Shown: positions 43,152 through 53,275 of the stretch, in pieces
Layout of the letters: each line of letters opens with the position of its first letter
Position numbering within the stretch: position 1 is the stretch's first letter
Origin: Acidobacteriota bacterium
GTDB lineage: Bacteria > Acidobacteriota > Terriglobia > Bryobacterales > Bryobacteraceae
Assembly (NCBI GenBank): GCA_025352795.1
Contig: JANXSF010000127.1
Coordinates: 1 to 64,000 of the forward strand
Direction of reading: 5' to 3'
DNA: 64,000 nt
Translations under genes and position numbers: made by a program
Notes under the pieces: generated by a model
The model's input: the letters and a program-made list of their open reading frames with translations, nothing else
What the model was told of the DNA's origin: nothing
Database searches by the model: none

Positions 43152-44283
43152 CTTACTAGCCTTTACCGCTGGCTCCCCACTGTTCGCCCAATCACCCGAT
43201 GCCCTCAAAGAAAAAGTGAATGATGAAGATGTATTGGGTCCTGTGAACATCCACGAATTTGAAATTGTGGCTCGTAAAAAGTTGCACAAGCTGGCCTACG
43301 ATTTCATAGCCGGTGGTGTGGAAGATGAACAAACATTGCGAGCCAACCGCTCTGCCTTTGAGCATACCGTGTTGCTTCCGCGGGTCATGGTGGATACATC
43401 CAAAGTAGATTTGCACCTAAGCTTTTTGGGTATGGAACTGGATTCGCCCATCATTATTGCACCCAGCGGTGGAAAAAATCTGGTACTTCCCAATGCCGAT
43501 GAAGTAGTGGCCGCAGCGGCTCTCGTATCGAAAACTGCTGTCTGTTCAGCCACCGGGGTACAACTACTTTTGTCTGAAGGCAAGCCGCTCAATTGGTGGG
43601 CGAATACAATTGGTTCCCCCACTGAGGCTTCAGCAAAAACTTACGCCAAGCGCGTGAAAGAAAGTGGTGGCAAGGCCATTGTGCTCACGGTTGACAATCA
43701 ATATCAATCGAATCGTGATCGGAATAATCGCAATAAATTCGACTATGGATACATGCAAACTGGCGTCCCTCCCACTGCTGGGCAAAAGCCGCGACGTCCG
43801 GCCACTGCAGCAATGTGGGAGCCGCACACCCCTGGCATGACGTGGAATTACATTGGCTGGCTGAAATCCGGAGCGAATCTTCCGGTAATTGTGAAAGGTA
43901 TTTTAAACCCGGAAGACGCTGCGCTGGCAGTTCAAAACGGAGCTGATGCGATTGTTGTTTCCAATCACGGGGGTCGGCAAATGGATACGGTCATTGCCAC
44001 GCTGGACGCTTTGCCCGCTTGTGTAGATGCCGTAGGTGGCAGGATTCCGGTGCTGATGGATGGCGGAATTCGCCGCGGTACCGACGTCGTAAAAGCCTTG
44101 GCATTGGGGGCCAAAGCAGTGTTGATCGGCAGGGCACCACTCTGGGGATTAGGGGCTTTCGGTCAACCAGGCGTGGAGCGCGTGCTCTGGATGCTCAACG
44201 CTGAATTGAAGCTGGCAATGGGTTTGGCAGGCACTCCTACGCTTGCATCCATCAATCGTAAAATTGTCAAACAGCATCGATAA
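43120..44283 (+). CDS. Tat-exported FMN-dependent 2-hydroxy-acid oxidase homologue
   Basis: A 387-residue TIM-barrel flavoprotein of the glycolate oxidase/lactate dehydrogenase family. The twin-arginine start TTRRNALRNLLAF predicts export of the folded, cofactor-loaded protein. FMN and substrate residues kept include the Lys in VKGILNPED, the His and Arg in SNHGGRQMD, and DGGIRRGTDVVKAL. The tyrosines that correspond, by my alignment from memory, to Y24 and Y129 of glycolate oxidase are Phe and Thr here. The ATG at 43120 has AAAGGAAG upstream and is preferred to GTG 43114. It overlaps hemD. Confidence 0.85.
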   Translation: MTTTRRNALRNLLAFTAGSPLFAQSPDALKEKVNDEDVLGPVNIHEFEIVARKKLHKLAYDFIAGGVEDEQTLRANRSAFEHTVLLPRVMVDTSKVDLHLSFLGMELDSPIIIAPSGGKNLVLPNADEVVAAAALVSKTAVCSATGVQLLLSEGKPLNWWANTIGSPTEASAKTYAKRVKESGGKAIVLTVDNQYQSNRDRNNRNKFDYGYMQTGVPPTAGQKPRRPATAAMWEPHTPGMTWNYIGWLKSGANLPVIVKGILNPEDAALAVQNGADAIVVSNHGGRQMDTVIATLDALPACVDAVGGRIPVLMDGGIRRGTDVVKALALGAKAVLIGRAPLWGLGAFGQPGVERVLWMLNAELKLAMGLAGTPTLASINRKIVKQHR

Positions 44284-44299
44284 CAAGCAAAATAGAATC

Positions 44300-44842
44300 A
44301 TGGGTCTTTTGGATTGGCACAAAGACACCGATGGGATTGATATCACCTCCCTCGGTCTTATAGAGCGCGTCTTGCTAGCGTGCGATGGAACTTTGACAGA
44401 TACAGTGGAAGCTGTTTTTCTTGAGTCCATCGCGTTGGTGAAGTTGAACGTCACTTCCTACCTTTCCCCTGCCCCAGTGGAAGATCTCGCTCTTAAAAAA
44501 GGCGCTCCTGTCATGCGCCGAGCCGTCTTGTTGCAAGGGGTAAACACTAAAACCAATTATGTGTACGCTCAAACTTTGATCGCGCTTGATGCCCTGCCCG
44601 AGCAATTCCGATTGGAATTGGAAAGTTCCGATAACCCGATTGGGCGCTTGTGGGTGCAACATAAATTGGAAACCAGGAAAGAGTTGGTGAAGATCTGGCG
44701 TGTACCGGCCAGCGATGTTTCCCTATATTTCGGAGAAGCGGGGCAAGCTGGTTTGCTTGCGCGAAGTTATCGTGTGTTCAATTCGGAGAAGCCGGTCATG
44801 CTGATCACCGAGTATTTTCCGGCCACGTTGACCCCACGATAA
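44300..44842 (+). CDS. Chorismate pyruvate-lyase-like (DUF98) protein
   Basis: A 180-residue protein. The pattern RVLLACDGTLTDTVEAVFLE, then APVMRRAVLLQG, VYAQTLIALDALP, IGRLWVQH and LLARSYRVFNSEKPVMLITEYFP, matches the DUF98/chorismate lyase fold, which makes 4-hydroxybenzoate from chorismate or a related ring product. No ubi genes are nearby. It starts at the ATG at 44300, 16 bases after the oxidase stop; the longer frame from 44243 reads through that gene. Its stop abuts the stop of the convergent YkgJ gene. Confidence 0.78.
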   Translation: MGLLDWHKDTDGIDITSLGLIERVLLACDGTLTDTVEAVFLESIALVKLNVTSYLSPAPVEDLALKKGAPVMRRAVLLQGVNTKTNYVYAQTLIALDALPEQFRLELESSDNPIGRLWVQHKLETRKELVKIWRVPASDVSLYFGEAGQAGLLARSYRVFNSEKPVMLITEYFPATLTPR

Positions 44843-45127
44843 TTATTCGGGTCGCGTCGCCACTTCAATTTGAGTCAGCCGCACAAACGCCTCTTCATTC
44901 GTTGTCCCGCACATCTCCAGTGTCGGACGCAAACTTCTGCAAACCAATGGACGATGCTGCGAATCAAACAGCAGGCATAGGTTTTCAGCACTCAGTTGGA
45001 TGCAACGCACATAGGCTGGCTTACCATTCGGCATGCCCGGTATCGCCGACGAGATGGACGGTACAACGCAGCAGGCAGCGCAACCTGATCGGCACTCCAT
45101 AGTCCCCTTGCCCATTCCGGAACTCAT
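44843..45127 (-). CDS. YkgJ-family cysteine-cluster protein
   Basis: A 94-residue protein with the YkgJ metal-binding cysteine pattern: ECRSGCAACCVVP near the N-terminus, YVRCIQLSAENLCLLF in the middle, and RPLVCRSLRP and MCGTTNEEA near the end. The function of YkgJ proteins is not settled; a zinc or iron-sulphur cluster is likely. The ATG at 45127 overlaps the TGA of the upstream membrane protein gene (ATGA), so I reject a longer start near 45280. Confidence 0.82.
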   Translation of the reverse strand: MSSGMGKGTMECRSGCAACCVVPSISSAIPGMPNGKPAYVRCIQLSAENLCLLFDSQHRPLVCRSLRPTLEMCGTTNEEAFVRLTQIEVATRPE

Positions 45128-46194
45128 ATTTTGAAGAACACCTTTCTTTGATACAGCCAATAGCAGGCATACCAAATCACACATAGAGTCGCGCAGGAGT
45201 GGACCACTGGGGCAAGCGTCCCGGCCCATGGAAATCCCCATCCGAACACCCCCACCGCCCGATGAATAGATCCACGGCACAACTGTGAAATCACGTAGAC
45301 AAAAATCGAATTCGTACCAACCACCACTAACGGGAACGCCAGTCTTTTATGATTCCGCATATCCACCCACCACAGCATGATCGCCAGCCCCAACACCACC
45401 AATCCTCCACTAGTCAATGTGAACGATGTGGTCCAAATACGCTTCACCATTGGGTTCCAAGTAGTCAACAACAGTCCTGCCGCTATCAATCCGCTGCCCC
45501 AAATGCAAAGCAGTTTCAACTTTTGTTCGGCAGCTAAATCCTTTCGTAAAAGATCCCCTGCCCACACTCCAAGTATTGTTGTGACTGTGCTGCTTAGAAA
45601 GTTGATGGTCACATAGTATCCCGAATAGTTGCGACCCAGCAGCCACCAATCCAAACTTTGCCCAACGTTCCCTGTCTTTGAAAACGGACCTTCCGGGCTG
45701 TGGAATAAAACAAATAATGCCCAGTGTGTTGATAAAAGTGCGACGGCCGAGGCAACTTGCCATCGAATGGATAAATGCATCAGCAGGAAACAAATCACGT
45801 AGGTGAAGGCAATCTGGCTTAACACGTTGATCAATCCAAACTGAAATCCCCCTTCCTGCACAATCACAAACAACTGGCTGAGAAATACCAGCTTTGCAGC
45901 GCGCAGCAATACTTGCGCTAAGTTCTCAGAAAAGCCACCTGCACGGCCCGCCAATGAATACGGCATCGCCACGCCCACCATAAACATAAAGGCAGGTTGG
46001 ATCAAGTCCCATAAAACCATTCCTTCCCATGCCACATGGTCTACTTGATTTGCAATTACACCCCATACAGGGTGGCCTTTCAAAGCATCGAACCCAAATC
46101 CATGCGACACCAGAACAATCATGATCAATCCGCGATACGCGTCCAGAGATGTCAACCGTTTGGGCTCCGCTTCGTTCATTGATCCAGAAGGCAT
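45124..46194 (-). CDS. HGSNAT/NagX-like membrane acetyltransferase (DUF5009)
   Basis: About 356 residues with some ten transmembrane helices. The beginning, KRLTSLDAYRGLIMIVLVSHGFG, is typical of heparan-alpha-glucosaminide N-acetyltransferase-like proteins, including the conserved His after the first helix. These enzymes move acetyl groups from cytosolic acetyl-CoA to amino sugars across the membrane. The start is uncertain: ATG codons at 46194 and 46179 are both close to the domain. An upstream extension to 46275 would overlap the divergent acyltransferase gene. The protein is coupled to YkgJ by an ATGA overlap. Confidence 0.75.
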   Translation of the reverse strand: MPSGSMNEAEPKRLTSLDAYRGLIMIVLVSHGFGFDALKGHPVWGVIANQVDHVAWEGMVLWDLIQPAFMFMVGVAMPYSLAGRAGGFSENLAQVLLRAAKLVFLSQLFVIVQEGGFQFGLINVLSQIAFTYVICFLLMHLSIRWQVASAVALLSTHWALFVLFHSPEGPFSKTGNVGQSLDWWLLGRNYSGYYVTINFLSSTVTTILGVWAGDLLRKDLAAEQKLKLLCIWGSGLIAAGLLLTTWNPMVKRIWTTSFTLTSGGLVVLGLAIMLWWVDMRNHKRLAFPLVVVGTNSIFVYVISQLCRGSIHRAVGVFGWGFPWAGTLAPVVHSCATLCVIWYACYWLYQRKVFFKI

Positions 46195-46203
46195 TGCGTT
46201 GAG

Positions 46204-46232
46204 TTGTATCACAATTAAGCTATCGTTATAGG
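46204..46232 (+). promoter_or_regulatory. Possible promoter of the acyltransferase gene
   Basis: TTGTAT (46204-46209) and TATAGG (46227-46232) are separated by 17 bases, about 20 bases upstream of the ATG at 46250. It sits between two divergent starts. The match is partial and the assignment is tentative. Confidence 0.35.
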
Positions 46233-46249
46233 AAGCATGAGGCAGAACC

Positions 46250-47263
46250 ATGAGGCTAGTATCAGAGACACCCACTCATCTTCTTACGCTCGATGGTTGG
46301 CGTGCCGTAGCCATCTTGATGGTGCTAGCGGCTCACCAACACTATCCCAATGCGATGCAAAATCTGGCACCTTATGGTGCGGTTGGGGTTCATCTGTTTT
46401 TTGCGTTGTCAGGATTGCTCATCACGCATCGTCTGATTGAAGAGAACCGATTAACTGGCGGCATCTCGTGGAGCCAATTTTACCGTCGAAGGACACTCCG
46501 CATTTTACCCGCAGCTTTGCTTTACCTTGCGGTCATGGCACTGGTAACTTCGCCAACGCCACGGCAAATGCTGGCCTCGCTCTTCTTCTTCAGAAACTAT
46601 ATTGAAATTCCAACAGCCGAAGGTTGGTACACCGGCCATTTTTGGTCGCTTGCTGTGGAAGAACATTTTTACTTACTTTGGCCTGCTCTCATCGTCGCCT
46701 TCGGACTTAAACGCGCGCCAGTTCTTGCAACTGCCCTTGCCCTGTTGGTGGTGCTGTGGCGCGCTGTAAATCCAGCTACGGGAAGCGACATTTACCATAC
46801 AGACTTCCGACTGGATGGACTATTCTGGGGATGTTGCGCAGCTTTTCTATGGTCCCGCTACCAACATATTTTGACTAGACACGCTCGCCCCTGGCATTTG
46901 CCCGCGTTGATTGCTGCCATCATAGCCCTTCTTCGATTTCCATTCCCCGGATCCATTGCAATCTTCTCGTTGCTGATGGCTGCGGTCCCACTGACAACCA
47001 TGGCCCGTCCACTTTCATTGCTGGAATATCCACCGATTGTTTGGATTGGTCGCGTGTCCTACGGCATCTATCTTTGGCAGCAACTCTTTATGCCTCCGCA
47101 AGATTTGCCTCATCCACTGGGTAGCCTACAACTGTTCCCCTGGAATGTTGTGGCAACATTTGTTGTCGCCGTCTGCAGCTTCTATTTCCTGGAGAGGCCA
47201 CTTTTGGATTGGTATCGCGCTGCTAGAACAGCCCCTTCATGCTATTCTTCGGGTCATGTCTGA
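46250..47263 (+). CDS. OafA/Acyl_transf_3-type membrane acyltransferase
   Basis: A 337-residue polytopic protein with the family start LTLDGWRAVAILMVLAAHQ (catalytic His region, R/D pair), GVHLFFALSGLLITHRLIEE, FYRRRTLRILPAALLYLA, and HFWSLAVEEHFYLLWPAL. It probably acylates a sugar of the O-antigen, capsule or peptidoglycan. It starts at the ATG at 46250 with GAGG 7 bases upstream. Its end overlaps the RNB nuclease gene by eight bases. It is divergent from an unrelated membrane acetyltransferase-like gene. Confidence 0.85.
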   Translation: MRLVSETPTHLLTLDGWRAVAILMVLAAHQHYPNAMQNLAPYGAVGVHLFFALSGLLITHRLIEENRLTGGISWSQFYRRRTLRILPAALLYLAVMALVTSPTPRQMLASLFFFRNYIEIPTAEGWYTGHFWSLAVEEHFYLLWPALIVAFGLKRAPVLATALALLVVLWRAVNPATGSDIYHTDFRLDGLFWGCCAAFLWSRYQHILTRHARPWHLPALIAAIIALLRFPFPGSIAIFSLLMAAVPLTTMARPLSLLEYPPIVWIGRVSYGIYLWQQLFMPPQDLPHPLGSLQLFPWNVVATFVVAVCSFYFLERPLLDWYRAARTAPSCYSSGHV

Positions 47264-48704
47264 TTTCGATTTAGCCGCTGCTGCACGTCGTGAAATGGCC
47301 ACCCAAGGTTTCAACCCCGCCTTCCCATCTGAGTCCGCTGCGCAGCTTGCTTCTATTGCCGCCAAGCCTGCCCCCATTGCTTCCGATGCAATTCAGGACC
47401 TGCGCCATTTGCCCTGGTCTTCTATTGACAACGATACTTCTCGCGATCTGGATCAAATTGAATTCGCCGAACGTACCCCTGCTGGCATTCGTGTATTAGT
47501 GGGCATTGCCGATGTCGATGCCGCAGTGGACATTAATTCTCCGCTCGATCAACATGCCACTTCCGAAACAACGTCTGTCTATACCAGTGTCCTCACGTTC
47601 CCAATGCTGCCAGAGCAGCTTTCAACGGATCTCACTTCGCTCAATGAGCAAGGCGGTCGCTATGGCATTGTCATTGAATACACCGCCGGTACCGATGGCA
47701 GCATTGTTCATTCCGACATTTACCGCGCCGTGATGGCCAACAAAGCGCAGTTGACTTATAGCGCTGTGGGGCCTTGGTTGGAAGGAACGGCGCAGGCTCC
47801 AGCTAAACTGGCAGCTTCTCCAGAACTCGCCGCTCAGGTGAAATTGCAGGACGAAGCGGCCTGTGCCATGCGCAACCTTCGCCATAAAATGGGAGCCCTT
47901 GATTTTGATCGTACTGAAGCGCAAGTATCTATCCACAACGGTAAAGTAGAAAGCTTGTCAGCCCGCAAAAAGAATCGTGCTGGCGACCTTATTGAAGACT
48001 TCATGATTGCTGCCAACCAGATCATGGCCCAATCACTGGCCCGTTCTGGCAGTGCCTTTATTCAGCGGGTTGTGAAGTCACCGGAAAGGTGGAATCGTAT
48101 CGTGCAACTGGCCGCAGGTTTTGGAGAAACTTTGCCCACAGACGCCAATTCCTCTTCACTGAATGACTTCTTAAAGAAGCGCAAAGCAGCGGATCCAGTG
48201 CACTATCCAGACCTATCATTGGCTGTTATGAAGCTGATGGGTCCCGGTGAATATGCCGTCACTCGTCCCGGCGAAAGTTCGCCTGGGCACTTCAGCTTGG
48301 CTGCGCAAAGCTACTCCCATTCCACAGCACCCAACCGCCGCTTTGCCGATATTGTAACCCAACGTCTAATCAAAGCTATGCTCGCCCACCAACCGTCCCC
48401 CTACAGCGACGCTGAGTTGGAAGCCATTGCTCTCAATTGCACCTTGAAAGAAAACGCCGCCCGCAAGGTGGAGCGCAATATGAACAAGCGGATTGCAGCA
48501 GTAGCCCTCACCGGGCGCATCGGCGATTCTTTCCGTGCCGTTGTCACTGGAGTTACTCCCAAGGGAACTTTCATTCGCGTACTGGAACTGCCCGCAGAAG
48601 GTCGTTTAATGCAAGGCGAGCATGGAGTGGACGTGGGCGATCAGATTACTGTGAAGTTACTGCATACTGATCCCCAAAGCGGCTTTATTGATTTCGGGCG
48701 GTAG
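47256..48704 (+). CDS. Short RNB-domain exoribonuclease (RNase II/R family)
   Basis: A 482-residue 3'-5' exoribonuclease. The RNB core begins with SIDNDTSRDLDQIEFAE, containing the Asp residues that bind magnesium, and includes HSTAPNRRFADIVTQRLIKA. A C-terminal S1-like domain follows (about 420-482, AVVTGVTPKGTFIRV and LMQGEHGVDVGDQITV). The usual N-terminal cold-shock domains of RNase II/R are absent, replaced by about 50 residues, so RNA channelling may differ. The ATG at 47256 is inferred because the longer frame reads through the acyltransferase gene. The vapB-like gene begins seven bases after its stop. Confidence 0.87.
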   Translation: MSDFDLAAAARREMATQGFNPAFPSESAAQLASIAAKPAPIASDAIQDLRHLPWSSIDNDTSRDLDQIEFAERTPAGIRVLVGIADVDAAVDINSPLDQHATSETTSVYTSVLTFPMLPEQLSTDLTSLNEQGGRYGIVIEYTAGTDGSIVHSDIYRAVMANKAQLTYSAVGPWLEGTAQAPAKLAASPELAAQVKLQDEAACAMRNLRHKMGALDFDRTEAQVSIHNGKVESLSARKKNRAGDLIEDFMIAANQIMAQSLARSGSAFIQRVVKSPERWNRIVQLAAGFGETLPTDANSSSLNDFLKKRKAADPVHYPDLSLAVMKLMGPGEYAVTRPGESSPGHFSLAAQSYSHSTAPNRRFADIVTQRLIKAMLAHQPSPYSDAELEAIALNCTLKENAARKVERNMNKRIAAVALTGRIGDSFRAVVTGVTPKGTFIRVLELPAEGRLMQGEHGVDVGDQITVKLLHTDPQSGFIDFGR

Positions 48705-48710
48705 GTGTTG

Positions 48711-48989
48711 ATGCTCAAGATGTTAAATCGAAGCATCATCAGTATCAGAACCACCGTCACCCTTGATGACGATATTGTTGATCGTGTAAAAGCTGAAAGC
48801 CGCCTCCGTGGCAGTTCCTTCCGCGATACGTTGAATGATTTGTTACGAATTGCCTTTGTCCATCTACAAGCCAGCAAGCCCCGGCCCCGCTTAGTGGTGA
48901 AGCCCACAGCGATGGGCGTAAAGGCTGGCATCAACTACGACAGCATTGAATCACTGCTTTCCTATGCCGAAGGTGAGTCGCACAAATGA
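48711..48989 (+). CDS. VapB-like antitoxin
   Basis: A 92-residue protein with an N-terminal ribbon-helix-helix-like DNA-binding segment (SIISIRTTVTLDDDIVDRVKAESRLRG, split by the antitoxin beta-strand) and a C-terminal tail that would wrap the toxin. It is directly followed by, and overlaps (ATGA), a PIN-domain toxin gene, which fits a type II VapBC operon. Starts at 48705 (GTG), 48711 (ATG) and 48720 (ATG) are all possible. It sits right after the RNB nuclease. Confidence 0.75.
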   Translation: MLKMLNRSIISIRTTVTLDDDIVDRVKAESRLRGSSFRDTLNDLLRIAFVHLQASKPRPRLVVKPTAMGVKAGINYDSIESLLSYAEGESHK

Positions 48990-49414
48990 CCTTGCTCGAT
49001 GCCAATATTCTTCTCTATGCCTACAATAAAAGCGCACCTGAGCATAAGAAAATAGCTGCGTGGTTGGGGGCGTTGCTCAGTGGAACCGAACCAGTTTGTC
49101 TGCCTTAGGTAACTCTATGGGCATTTATACGCATCGCCACAAATCCAAGGATTTGGCCGAATCCAAAATCAAGCAATGAATGCTTTTCCATCATCCGCCA
49201 ACTACTTACGCAGCCCGGTGTAACCATCATTGAGCCAGGGGAACGTCATGCGGAAATTCTCGAAACAGTTCTAATCGAACAACGTGTAGCGGGGCCGCTA
49301 GTTACCGATGCGGTGGTGGCCGCACTTGCGATTGAACTTGAGGCCGTGCTCTCATCTACAGATCGGGATTTTAGTCGCTTCGGAAATCTACGCTGGTTGA
49401 ACCCGTTGTCCTAA
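48986..49414 (+). pseudogene. VapC-type PIN-domain toxin interrupted by an in-frame TAG
   Basis: One continuous frame of 142 codons encodes a complete PIN-domain protein except for an amber codon at 49106-49108 (codon 41). Before it: MTLLDANILLYAYNK with the first catalytic Asp, ending VCLP. After it: VTLWAFIRIATNPRIWPNP, IEPGERHAEIL, GPLVTDAVVAALAIE and STDRDFSRF, ending RWLNPLS. These are the conserved blocks of this VapC subfamily, in which a Trp normally follows LP. A single G-to-A change (TGG to TAG) would explain the break. All visible catalytic acidic residues remain, so the lesion is recent, a sequencing error, or read through. Confidence 0.87.
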
Positions 49415-49445
49415 GTTCCGCAGTGCCGAATCAGTGTCGCCGCAA

Positions 49446-50854
<1,409 letters not shown>

Positions 50855-50858
<4 letters not shown>

Positions 50859-53128
50859 GGCCGTGTTAAAAACTCATCCAAATTGAATAAGATTCTGGCC
50901 ACCGCTTGCCACGGATCACGACCGGAATCTTTCTGGGTTTTTATAAATCGCATCATACGTTCTGTTTCGTCTGTTCGAGGCAGGCGGCTCAATGCCAACT
51001 GATAGGTTGTGCGCAATCGCGACCCATCATCGGCATTGGATTCCTTCACCACACGCTTGCTCAATGCTGCCGCCCATTCCGACGCTCCACTGTCATTCAA
51101 CTGCGTCAATGCCTGCAATGGCGTATTGGAACGGGTTCGTCTGGTGCAAGTCACCGAAGCATCAGGCGCATCAAAAACCACCAGGCTGGGATGCGGTGCA
51201 GAACGTTGGAAGAAGGTATACATTCCCCGACGAAAGCGATCGTCACCTGTGGAAGTTTTCCATTCTCTGCGCACTTGTGTCACTTGATAGACGCCAGGAG
51301 GTTGCGGTGGATATACGCTGGGGCCGCCAACCTTTGGGGCGAACAAACCACTGGCCACCAGCGATTCATCCCGAATAATTTCGGCATCCAACCGGATACG
51401 ATTCTGCCGCGCTAGCAAGCGATTCTCAGGGTCCACCTTCGCAGCATCGGGCCGATGCAAAGAGCTCTGACGATACACTGCGGATGTAACAATCATGCGA
51501 TGAAACGCTTTCTGGCTCCATCCACTCTCCATAAAATCAACCGCCAACCAATCAAGCAATTCCGGATGCGTGGGCTTGTCCCCTTGCGTTCCAAAATCAT
51601 TTTCAGTATCCACCAGACCTTTGCCAAAATACTGTTGCCAGTAGCGATTCGCTGTAACTCGGGCCGTCAATGGATTCTTTTTATCCACCAGCCATTTGGC
51701 AAGATCCAGCCGGTTCGCTGTTCCCGTAATTTTCTCCAACGAATTTAAAACACCCGGAACACCTGGTTCCACTGACGAACCTTTACGCAGAAAATCACCG
51801 CCCAAGTGGATAAAAGCGGGCCGCGGTTCTGGCAGCTCCTTCATCACCATCGTGGTTAGCAGCTTCGGCTCACGGACTCGAATCATGCGGATAGTATCCA
51901 AACGTTCGCGGATGCCCGCGTCATCAGCAGCAACGGTGGTCTTGCGGTATGCCGCCAACTCTTCTTGCAATACTTTCGATTGGGCATCGTATGCAGCCTT
52001 ACGCACTAAATCTTCCGGCGTTGCCAGTTCCAGAAAGGGACGGTTGAAATACTTGCGGTCGTCCTCCTTATCCACCTCAGCAACGTTATTGAAAAAGGCA
52101 TACATCTGATAAAATTCACGCTGGCTGATGGGATCAAATTTATGATCGTGGCATCGTGCACAACCCATGGTGAGCCCTAAATACGCGGCTCCCGTGGTGG
52201 CCACACGGTCCACCACCGCCTCCACACGATACTGCTCAAAGTCTATGCCACCTTCAAAGTTGCTCGGTGTGTTGCGGTGAAATCCCGTGGCGATCAATTG
52301 ATCCTGTGTTGGCTGTGGCAACAAATCTCCAGCTATTTGTTCAATGGTGAATTGGTCAAACGGCATGTCTTTGTTCATTGCCGAAATCACCCAATCACGA
52401 TACTTCCAAATATCACGAGGCGCGTCGATTGTATAGCCATCCGAATCAGCATAGCGGGCAACATCCAACCAATGCCGGCCCCACCGTTCGCCATAGTGTT
52501 CAGAAGCCAACAAGCGGTCCACCACCCGTTCGTAGGCACCCGGCTTGTCGTCTTTTTCAAAGGCCGACAGCTCCGCCAAAGTTGGCGGCAAGCCTCTCAA
52601 ATCCAGGCTCACCCGACGCAGCAGCGTGGCCTGATCCGCTTCCGGTGATGGCCTCAAATTAGCGGCTTCCAAACGTGCCAACACAAAACGGTCTAACGGA
52701 TTTTTCACCCAAGCCGTTTGCTTCACTTCAGGCAGAGCCGATTTTTTAGGAGATTGATAAGCCCAATGATCCGCACCAAGGCGCTTGGCTTTCAACATCC
52801 GCTCAGGCATAGGCAACCCATCTGTAACCCACTTTTCAATCGCGCTGACTTGCTCAGTTGTAAGCCGCTTTCCGGGTGGCATTTTTAGCTCACCGGCCTG
52901 CTTCACCGCTTCCAAAATCACTTTCGGATCAGCCCCACGATTCCCACCCTTCAAAATCATGTCGCGCGATTGCAAAGATAGACCACTGGTTGGATTCTTA
53001 TCCGTGTGGCAGGCTAGGCAATTAGTTTTAAGAATTGGCAACACAGTGGATTCGAAATGTTCCACTTGCCCAAAAGCCGCAACGGCAATGGCGAAAGATG
53101 TGACAAAAATGCAGTATTTCATGGGCAT
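50855..53128 (-). CDS. Cytochrome c-like protein with DUF1549 and DUF1553
   Basis: A 757-residue exported protein. A signal peptide (about 1-20) leads to a planctomycete-type cytochrome c domain (PSCyt1; haem site CLACH near residue 37, then MPPGKRLTTEQVSAIEKWV with the possible axial Met). DUF1549 follows (about 145-340, LRRVSLDLRGLPPTLAE, ERWGRHWLDVARYADSDGY), with a second haem-like site CARCHDH. DUF1553 ends the protein (TARVTANRYWQQYFGKGLVDTENDFG). Start 53128 or 53122. It probably passes electrons from its partner DUF1501 protein; the reaction is unknown. Confidence 0.88.
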
Positions 53129-53252
53129 CTACATCATATCTCAATACGAAACTGTACTTTCAACAGGCACTTGAATCGCCAGCTATCAAATTGAAACCCT
53201 GAAAACTTCTCGCAACTTTTTCAACATGTAAGGGTTACCCAAATATCGGCGA

Positions 53253-53258
53253 TATAAT
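53253..53258 (+). promoter_or_regulatory. -10 box before the second DUF1501 operon
   Basis: A perfect TATAAT lies about 18 bases before the ATG at 53276. I see no good -35 at 16-18 bases upstream. The 147-base divergent gap (53129-53275) must drive both operons, so shared regulation is likely, but no operator symmetry was recognised. Confidence 0.35.
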
Positions 53259-53275
53259 CACCGAAGAGCCCAACG

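Noticed and set aside
50906-51415. 169-codon antisense frame in the DUF1549/DUF1553 gene
   Set aside because: Fully opposite a clear gene with cytochrome motifs; no recognisable product.
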